The position numbers were made by a program, and so were the translations under genes. The notes beneath the pieces were generated by a model. The model had not been told where the DNA came from and searched no databases. It saw nothing but the letters and a program-made list of their open reading frames with translations. A stretch of 64,000 nucleotides of DNA from Liolophura sinensis (taxonomy: Eukaryota > Mollusca > Polyplacophora > Chitonida > Chitonidae): contig NC_088302.1 in assembly GCF_032854445.1 (NCBI RefSeq), positions 31,401,979 through 31,465,978 on the forward strand, given 5' to 3'. Below, piece by piece: positions 1 to 10,200 of this stretch (its first letter is position 1; each line of letters starts with the position of its first letter).

Positions 1-224
1 GTAGACGTCCCTGTTTTCATTATTTGCATTGAAAAGTGGCTGTTTCTGACAAAGCTTACGTAAGAGCTTTCCTGTCTGAGCGGGTCGCATAGGCCAATCT
101 GTCTGGCATGTCTCGTTCGTGTAGCTAGAAAGTATAAGAAAATGGCAACGGCGGGGAGGATTATTGATGGGTTTCTCTCAGTTTTACCGGGCTCTTACCA
201 CAAGTATCGTCACAGCCTTAACTG

Positions 225-518
225 ACTGTATATTCTGTCAAGAATTAATGTCTGTTTCCACCTACCGGAACCAATAGCACAGTTTGTAGAGTGTCCGCTT
301 CGGGAGAGGTAGATACAAGGTCAATCTTGTGTCGAGTCACACCTAAGACCTTAAAAGGTGTGACTTCCTCTTTTAAGGTCTTAAGTGTGACTTCCTCTTT
401 AAATGTCTTAGGTGTGACTCGACCTAGGATTGACCTGTCCCGAAGCGGACACTCTGCAAACTGTGCTATTGGGGCCGGTAGGTGGAAACAGACATTAATT
501 CTTAACAGAATATGCAGT
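225..518. mobile_element. Foldback (long inverted repeat) element
   Basis: The arms 225-312 and about 440-518 are near-perfect inverted copies; for example agaattaatgtctgtttcca on the left mirrors the right end. The centre holds short direct repeats of gtgacttcctctttaa type with taagacct/aggtcttа-like palindromes. No coding capacity; this looks like a non-autonomous foldback/MITE insertion upstream of the first visible channel exon. Confidence 0.8.
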
Positions 519-522
519 ATAT

Positions 523-756
523 AACGCTTGGCGTTCAGCATAAAGGGTATACTGCATCGGTATAAGTGCTTCGGCATGGCAGCTTACTTGCCTTCCTAAG
601 GCGTCTCAGTGAAGCAGCACTGGATAAAAGAGTGGTGGAAATCCGTCCTGCAACAAGGAGGCACATTACATGCACTCTAAGGAATCCTTCGTCGTCATAA
701 GACTGAAAAATTGTTAAGTACGACATCCGACCCCAAGCACTCACTCACTCACTCTG
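523..756 (-). repeat. Interspersed repeat, gagtgagtgagtgcttgg family, full-length copy
   Basis: On the minus strand it starts with gagtgagtgagtgcttgg, runs through gtcgtacttaacaatttttc, then cctccttgttgcaggacgga, and ends near gctgaacgccaagcg. Related copies lie at 16866-17020, 40955-41190 and 61520-61690, and a head fragment lies at 22170-22222. Family class not determined. Confidence 0.75.
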
Positions 757-1190
757 TTTCCACCACGGGGAAGCTTCTGGCGTTTGAAATGTCAGTTGTG
801 CATATGATACTTTTGTCTTCCCAAGAGCAAATTTCGTTCTCCTATATTCCAATTCTATAATAGCCACTGTTCATCGTATAATTGCGTTAAGAAATGTCAG
901 TTCTAAGAGAAACTCAACATATACCAATTAACTTTGTGGCGCTGTCTGCTGTTATGTTATGTTATTACAAATTTTACTGGGCGAAATTTATGTCTTAATG
1001 CAATAACGCCTTAAAGTGATCAAGTCTTTGATTTTTCCGCATCATTTCTCATTGTGTAAAATGTTGTTAAAAGTAAATAACTGAAAGTATGTCTTAAATA
1101 GTAGAGCGCTAAACAAGTCCAGACAAAGATCGCGGTATTTAAAATCTATGAAATGCACTTTAGGCTGACTCTATTGATTTCTTCTTACAG

Positions 1191-1261
1191 AGTTGAGATG
1201 TACAATCTGTTATTTGCGGAGAAATATTACGACAAGAGTATACCGCCCAACATAGAGAGTC
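1191..1261 (+). CDS. Channel gene exon a (mature N-terminus)
   Basis: Exon of 71 nt between ttcttacag and gtaagt. It reads [20 protein letters not shown] and then IES; the Y-D-K-x-I-x-P-N stretch is the typical start of a mature Cys-loop subunit before the G-K-P-x-E-V segment. The last base joins the next exon to make an arginine where a glycine is usual. It begins with one base that completes a codon from an unseen upstream exon. Confidence 0.8.
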
Positions 1262-4200
1262 GTAAGTATGCTTCTTGTGAAAGTTGAGAACGGGGTGAAT
1301 GGCGAATGAAAATGACACAGAACTGAACGCATACAAACACCTCCATCGGTTTCGCCTATACACACAGGTGACAACAAATATTAAGACGAAAAACCATTGT
1401 GGTCGTTCTATACCTCAATGTGCAGTCCCTTCAAAGTGCTGAACAATACCATGTTTTTTTTACTGTAGTACTTTAAAGTAATCAGTTATGAACTGTTTCT
1501 ATTGATTTTAAAGTTCTTTCTATAGACAGAACAAGTTTTCATACACTGTTTACTGTGTGCCGTCTATAACTCGGTGTGATTTGCACTGAATTGTTGACAG
1601 CTTGCCCATTAGTGTTAAATACCATCATCCTCGATTTACTTGAAGATTTGCTTCAATGTTCTATGACTTTTAACTATAAGTATCCAGTGCGATAAATATC
1701 CCTTGACACTAACTTTATTTACTTTAGTCTTACACTTAATTTATTTATATATTTATTTACATTTTTTATGTATTTATTTCATTGGTGTTTTATGACGATC
1801 ATACTAGAGGATATTTCACTTTCCCATGTTGGCCAATATGGTGGAGAAAAACCGGGCACAGTCCGGTAGAACGATATGACTGATAAATGTTCATGTACAC
1901 AGCCACTATTCTCTCGGGTTGATGAAAACTAAACTTAAAAAACCAACAAGGAACTAAACAATAAATTATGGATATACATTTTACATAGCTTTGTACTATA
2001 GCAGCTCATTTATCATTCATCTTGAATGTATATGTACTTTTGTTGACCTATTTTTGATAAATTTTGATAAATGGGTTCATTGCACTGAGTATGGTGCCAG
2101 TCTGTACATTATCCTCTGACATGACTTTAACATTTTACATCAATATGATCGTTAAAATGAAAATTAAGCTACTAAAATCGTTTTTTTTTGTAGTGTCCGT
2201 CTATTTCAGGGAGCACGTCTGGTATATCCGTTGCTATTGTACTTGTTATATGCACAGAAGCAAAGCGAAAGACAAAATCTGATTGGCTGTATAAAATTCC
2301 ACTCAAGGTCACTATCATGACTTGTATCATGACGCACTGAAGTTGCTAGCATTTTACCTGAACTTGTCGTAGAATAGAATGTTCAAGGAAGCAATCCATT
2401 CATATAATAATTGTACTTATTAAGTGGTGTAAAAACAATCAACACTTTAAATGTTGTACTGTGTACACACGCTGTCTATATAGAAGTAAAACAGACTGGA
2501 CCCTCCATTGTCTTGATTACTGATAATACGGATACTGTTTTATAAGACTTTGTTGCTCTGTCAGATCAAGATTTGCTTTTTCTTTCTTACAAAATATGAC
2601 ACGTTCATATTCCTGAAAGAAAACAATTTTTATGATGAATTTAAATATTACATTTACCATATTGGAAATTGTGACATTCTGGATTTATATCTTGTGTTAG
2701 TATTTTTTTTTAGCATCTAGAACATAAAACATCTCTTCTTGGATTTCCACGGATGTTTCGCTTGGTGCAGAAAACTCATCTATCGTTCTTTTCGAAATTA
2801 TGGGTATCGCAATAAAACTATCACTTTGCAAACATGGAATAATTTTTCCCTGGGACATTTTCCCTCTGAACAATCCGAACAATTTGCGTGCAATAAAGAA
2901 TTAGCCAATTTCGCAATAGTATTGCAAATAGCAATGAACAAACCGTGTTTGTTCAGGTGAACGAGTTTCTTTTTCAAATAATGGAAATGTGCTACATGTG
3001 GTAATGTGAAAAATTGAAAGCCACATGTGTGGGCTACAGCATGATTTACAAGAATTATCTGAAACTAGGATCAGTTATGATGGAAAAATCAAACCATATT
3101 GTAAAGCTTATCGCTCGGTACTGAAGTCAATCTGGGCCTGTAGTTAGGCGTCACTGACTGTGTCGTTGATGACAGAGCCGATAACGATGGTATTTAATTT
3201 TTTTATTGACGTTTCAGGTAAGCCAACAGAGGTTCAGGTAGACCTCTATGTGCACAGCTTTGATGCCATTCGGGAATCGTCTATGGTGAGTCTGGTCTCT
3301 CTGCATAAGGAAAGCTTTTAGTCCTTGTACAGACAATATGGCGCACTCCATTGTAAGTGAAAGCTTTTAACAATGATTCTAGACACGAAAATCAAAGTTT
3401 CATTGTCCCTGGTGTTTGTCTGTCCATTGAAATAATGATTACTCTGCTAATACGTCTAATTTTTCGTCCACGGTGTAATCAAATTGCAGTTTAGCTCTGT
3501 GTATCTGTGAACACACATTAGGCACGAGTTATTCAAGGTTTTGCTTCCTGTTTCAGGACTTCACTGTAAATATGCTGCTCTTCCTTGAATGGACAGATAC
3601 CCGATTAAAGTGGAAGTTCAATCTTAACTCCACGTACCTGGAACTGGACGTGGCAGCGATTGGTAGAGCCTGGCTTCCGGACGTTTTCTTCCCCAATGAA
3701 AAAGAGGCTTATGTGCATGAAATTACCTCACCCAATAAAATGTTGCGTATATACGAAAATGGAAATATATTCTATGCCACAAGGTAAGTGATGTGTTTCC
3801 AGCTACCAGCACTAGTATCTGGACATTCGTATTAGTACGGAGGAAAAACAGTTCATCCAAGTCCAATAAAAATACAAAGGAACCTGAACAGAAGATCTGT
3901 TAGGGTCTGATTAAAAAAAACCTGTCGCAGACAAATTTGATACTAACTGCCACGACCGTGTATCCTTTTTACTTGTCTTGCAGTGGTCAAAAACAGTTCA
4001 CATACTCTATGACTTTTTTGTGGAACGGAGTTCAGACTTTATAATATGCGTGAGGTTATTGCTGGAAACGTTTTCAGTTCGGCTGTTAGCTTACGACTAA
4101 CCTTGATAGGTGTCTACACCAAGAGGTGTGGAACCATTTATAAACTGGAGTCGGGAGGAGGGAGTGCTAACTATCAGATTAGAGGGTCCAGGGCAAGCGT

Positions 4201-7200
4201 ATGATGAAAGTTTGCTCTCTGCGATGCTGACTCACCCTTCCCCAGACAACCTTGTTTGCTCAAAGAAAAATCTACATTTACCTTCTATATACCCTTTGTT
4301 AAATAAAAAGTTAAATAAAAGTAGCCGTTTACATTTTGTCCTTTTGGACAAAAATTGGAGTTGGTCTGGCTCCACAATCCTAATTCGCATGGGCTGTTTG
4401 TTCCAGATTTCCGCTCTATTGGTTGACCAGGTTCTTGTGCTGATACTTCATTTATATACAAGAAAGTCTGACTTGGAACTTGTAAAGAAATCAATATCAG
4501 AAGACTACTGACATCTAAAATAGATATAGATATCACTGAATGGCAGTTGTTTGTTTTCTTGGCGTTGCCGTCTGCATATCAATTAGACCACTCTGGTTTG
4601 GATGACAATGAGACTATTGGTACATCATGTATCTTATCTGATGGACACATTCCCTTTTACGTAAACGGTACCTTAATCGTGCCAGCGGCGCCTCGTTCTA
4701 AAATTTCAACTCTTCCACATTTACCGGTCTAAATCAACAACAATGACACGATAAAGCGTCATTATTTCTTAATCAACGAAATAAATAAATCTTGTAGTCG
4801 AGGGAACCCGTTTGCAAGGACACCGGGAAGCTTCTAACAGAAAAATTTTAGGCAAGCGGAAAATCTCTTCATTACGTTGGCCCTGGTCCAAGTGTGAAAC
4901 ATTCATGGGGTCCATTCAACAAAGCGTACATGTGAAGGATGTGTACACTGAAGGTCATGGCGTTGTTATACCTAGAGCAAGGTCTGATGATAGTTACGTG
5001 AATGTAACATTGCATGGGCTTGATGAAACTAGTAACTAGCACCACGGCCATGGTAATTATGCGATGGCAATATTACGATATTACATTCGATTAAGAGGAA
5101 ACTTGGCTGCCGTAGAGGCAGCCAACATGAGCTGTAGTTGAACTCAAAACGATCGCTGAACGAATAGACGTTACCACAGTAATAACGTCGACCGGAAAGG
5201 TACCCTTCTGTGAATGTGAGATTAAAACCCGTTTATATATGATTTGTGTAGAGACCTTTATTAAAGGTGATGACAATGCAGCATTCGCTTCTATTTAAGT
5301 ATTTATATGAACAGTTACAATAAAACTCGAATTGAAGTAAATTAACAAGAAGGCGGGTTTCAACGGTAGGAAGGGATTATTTACCAGCTATAACACTGTC
5401 TTCGCTGGTGTGGTTTTATTCTCCAGCTTGTAGTCTTTCTCAACGACATTTAAGTTAAACTAAGTTTGTTAAAGATCTCTACAAACTGTGGATACCATTG
5501 GTAATTGTAGTGAATGTTTTATTGACAGGGTATCACTCACGTTAGGCTGTCCAATGAACTTAAAAAAGTATCCCTTGGACGCCCAGTCTTGTCCTATACA
5601 AGTTCAAAGCTGTAAGTATTTATCGTGTAAGAAGACCTCACTTCCATTAAACTGGGTTTAGGTAGAGAGTTTTAACATACAAGGTTTATGTCGTAGCCTG
5701 ATATGATGTAACGTTAGTTATGGATTGAAGAGTGCATTTGTGATGGTTCTGCTGTGCCTTCAGAATGTTTTAACACAAGGATTTATTCATTTGATTATTT
5801 GAACATAAAATCGCAACGCACAAGAAAGGATTTCTAGCTAGATTTCTAGATTTGGAAGCCTATTCAACTTGCATGCATGCTGTAGTAGCTGGATGGCCAT
5901 TGTCTTAAATGGAGATTGTTTTGAGTCTCATGTATATGTACATAAAATTGTAAAATATGTGAACAGTTCATGAGTGAGCTCACTACGAATAATGTTTATG
6001 TCGATGAAGTACAGAACATCAAAACTTGTTTGTTTCAGTTGGCTACTCAGAGTCTAAGGTGACCCTTGTGTGGAGTAACACAACAGGGAGTAATTCACTT
6101 TATAACGACAAGATGAAACTTCCCCAGTTTGAAGTAAAGCGAGGGGTAAGGGACTACTGCAACAAAAAATTTCATCCCAGATCAGGTATGAGGTGTTTAT
6201 TAGCATTTTGTTTATTAACCGCTAAATATCTGACGATTAGAATGACCTGACTAAATAAATGACTCAACGATGTAATCGTATGGAGCAATAACACGGTTGG
6301 AGCAATAATATAGAATGTGCTGCTTAGTATGCGTGATACATCAATGATAAACTGTTCGTCTTATTACTCGGTGTCTGTCAGCGTGTCTTTTTTATTACTC
6401 TGAGTGATTCGCTTAACGTCACACATCAGTCATAAGGAAAAGGCATCGCAATAAAACATCGACAGCTGCAATGAAAAAACACAATAAATACAAGGAATTG
6501 CATGTTTTATTGCTTATTATTGTGGCGTATAAATGGTTTCCTGTAAACCTCGAGCTATAAAACAAAGTTCCAGCTGAAAAATGTAGGCCAACTGTCAAGA
6601 AATGTCCAACTTATGGGAACTGGGGAGCAGATATTTAAGATAAATACGTGATGTTTTAAAACCGACAAAATCCGACAAACACCTCGGGAATTTTCGACTG
6701 AAACTCGATTGTTATAAGCTGACTAAAATTAGTTAACCTCATAGAATTGTAAATATGACGTGATGCAGGTAAACATTTATTGATTAGATTGGTTTTTAAG
6801 GACGTACTCAAGAATAAATTATCACCGTTAACCATTGATCTCCTTAGGTACCAGACAAATCGATGGATCAGATTTATGGGAAAAAACGGGTGGAAACCAC
6901 AGCCCTTTTTGAAAATATTCTTTGACAAAATAAGTTTATGCTTGACAAAATAAAATACTGGATTTTAATCGCATTTGTATTTTATGTCTAGAATGTTGAT
7001 ATTGTACTTATCCTGACTGATCCCAGACCTATCTCTGGTACTGTATCAGTTGATCGCATGTGGATGTATGGCACAGTTATACTGGAAGGAACCTTTACTG
7101 GAGTATACTAGGAACAGATCAGAATGTTAGCGATGGTTTCACCTATATTCGCTTCCAGTTCAGCTCTACGTGGCCCTACAGATACCTTCTTAAGTCGTAC

Positions 7201-10200
7201 CTTCAATTCAGAGGGCTAATTCCAGTCCTCAACCCGTTACTGTTTCAGATGACCATACCTGTCCATGGAAGCACTCTTGATACTGAAGCAGAACTTTGGC
7301 TAATAATCTTTTTTTTTAGTTTGAGAACCGGTCGTATTGTTACAAATAAATTCATCTATATTCATCTATAGTTGGATTCCACACGGTTCTACAGACAGAG
7401 ATAGTTTTTTGATCGTATCTTCAATACGGAATGTCATTCCAGCCTTGTGTCTAACACTGTACATGTGCATGTATGGAAGGCCGGTTTATATTGGAGGAGG
7501 TTCTTAAATTTTGTCTTCAGTGCTGGATGTTAATTCCAGATCTCTGTTCGCAACTTTTTCAGATGACCACACTTGTCTGGAAGCGCGCTTTATCCTGGAG
7601 CGGAATCTCGGCTATTACCTGGTGCAGATTTACGTCCCCAGCGTTCTGATCGTCATGCTGTCCTGGGTGTCATTCTGGCTTAATGTGGACTCTGTACCAG
7701 CCCGAATTTCCCTGGGTGTACTCACCGTGCTCACTATGACCACACAGACTTCGGCCGCAGGAGCCACGTTGCCTAGAGTCTCCTACACAAAAGCTATAGA
7801 CATCTGGATGTCCACATGCTTGATATTCGTCTTCTCTGCGCTGATAGAGTTTGCCGTGGCCAATGTTCTGGCGCGTGCTTACCATAGACCCAGTCCGTTC
7901 AGCCCAGAGGCTCCGTCAAACGAGACTGCTGGGTACAGTCGAGGATTCACGAGAGATCAGCGACACGAGATGAGGGTAAGTTTTGGGGATCAATTTGTGG
8001 TTGTTGTCATCTGAATGAACAGCAACCGAAGAAAGATAGGATTATATGATCCAGTCTATTCAAAACTAGTTTAAAACTTACCTCAAGATTACAAAACAAT
8101 TCACTTGGTAACAGACTAAAGTTGCTACTTCTCATGAAGAGTTTATCAGTAATAACAAAGTCTGTGTTGCGAAATTGATACCACGGTTAAATTTGCTACT
8201 ATTTATGCATTGACCTCAGTATCTAGAATAAAACCCTCACTGAGGTAAATTGACAAGAGGCCGGGTTTCACTGGTTATGTGTGGCCATTTGCCAGTTATC
8301 ACACTGTTGTGACTGCTCTGGTTTTACTCTCTGTGCTGTACTTCTATCACACTGTCGTGGCTACTCTGGTTTTGCTCGCTATGCTGTACACCTATCACAC
8401 TGTCGTGGCTGCTCTGGTTTTACTCTCTTGGTTGTATGTCTATCACACTGATGTGGCTGCTCTGGTTTTACTCACTATGCTGTACGTCTATCACACTGTC
8501 GTGGCTACTCTGGTTTTACTCACTATGCTGTACGCCTATCACACTGTCGTGGTTTCTCTGGTTTTACTCTCTTGGTTGTACATCTATCACACTGTCGTGG
8601 CTGCTCTGGTTTTACTCACTATGCTGTACGCCTATCACACTGTTGTGACTGCTCTGGTTTTACTCACTATGCTGTACGTCTATCACACTGTCGTGGTTTC
8701 TCTGGTTTTACTCTCTTGGCTGTACGTCTATCACACTGTCGTGGCTGCTCTGGTTTTACTCACTATGCTGTGCGCCTATCACACTGTTGTGACTGCTCTG
8801 GTTTTACTCACTATGCTGTACGTCTATCACACTGTCGTGGTTACTCTGGTTTTACTCTCTTGGTTGTACGTCTATCACACTGTCGTGGCTGCTCTGGTTT
8901 TACTCTCTACGTCTTCAATTATATTATTATACCTCTTCGCCTTACTTTAAATACATATTTGTCAATAATCCTTGAATGCTTTATAAATTTTGCCCCACCC
9001 CTGCTCCAAAAAACAAAAAAAAAAAACAAAAAAAAACCCCCAAAAAACACACACACACACACACATGAAAAACACATGCACAAATTAAAAACTTTAATCG
9101 CAGGATAACGAAGTATTGGAGCTGATGAATCACAGTTTTACTCTCATAGTATTACTCTATGTTGAGACACTAGGATTTCCTTATTCCTTGCAAACGCAGG
9201 ATTCACGTCGAACAGAATTACGTAATTGGAGGGAACATATACACGCTCAGTACCCGGGTTGATCCTGCGCGCTTTCAAAACAACAAGACAGTGGTATTCA
9301 ACCGATTTTTTCCATTCAGAAAGTCTTTGAGGTTTCTGATGGCAGACAGGAAGTGTTCGTGACCCGTGATAAACAAGAGGTGTTCCCCTCGCCTCAGCTG
9401 CATTAGCCGCTGCCCATACCAGTGTTGCATTAACGCCGTCCAATACGGCCTCTGTACTTTCATTCATTATACATGGACACATTAGCACGATCTTCAGATC
9501 ATTTGATTTATTGGTCTCCTCCTTTCTGTTGTCTTTCATTAAGAAGGGGATAGCCACCTGACCTGGCTTCTATGACTATTTTTACGTACAATGATATATA
9601 ATTAGACATTAGTGAAGTTTCTATTTGAGGTGATTTATTGACTTCCTACAAAGCCAGGTGACACAGATGGGACTCCATACCTCCAAATAGCAGAGGTTAA
9701 TGACGGCGAAGGTTTTGGTGCATGGTATTCCCCGCACGTTGAAAAGAACCTCACCTGACGGTCCCATCGATCCACAGCGCTGTCCCAAGCATGGATTTAT
9801 CTTCATAAATTTACTGATTTATTTGATTGGTGACTGGTACTCAAGAATATTTGATTTTGATACACAATGGCGGCCAGCATTTCGATCTGGAGAAACCGGC
9901 GGAATCTCACGACCACCCGCAGGTTTCTGGTAAGCCTCATCAGGTACGACTGGAGAGGAAGCCAACGTCACCTGGGCTTGAACTCACATCGATCGCAGTG
10001 GCAATAGGTTTCTGAGTCATTGTGCACGCTAACCATAAGGCGACAGAGGTCCATGCCTTCATAGAAGAAGAACCGCAAAAGAAGACTCAACCTTATCCCA
10101 TGCGATAGCCTGCCGGATTGCAGCTCCCCAAGGTTCCCTGCGGCTGTAAGTCAGAAAGTCTGTCAGATATACCTGAACAGGTGCGGTGGTTTCTCCCTGA

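Noticed and set aside
245-577. 110-codon minus frame and 77-codon plus frame in the first 600 bases
   Set aside because: They lie in the arms of the foldback element and mirror each other.
8279-9108. Long open frames (223, 178 and 70 codons) over the 48-bp array
   Set aside because: All follow from a repeat unit divisible by three; several frames are open at once and there is no start or splice context.
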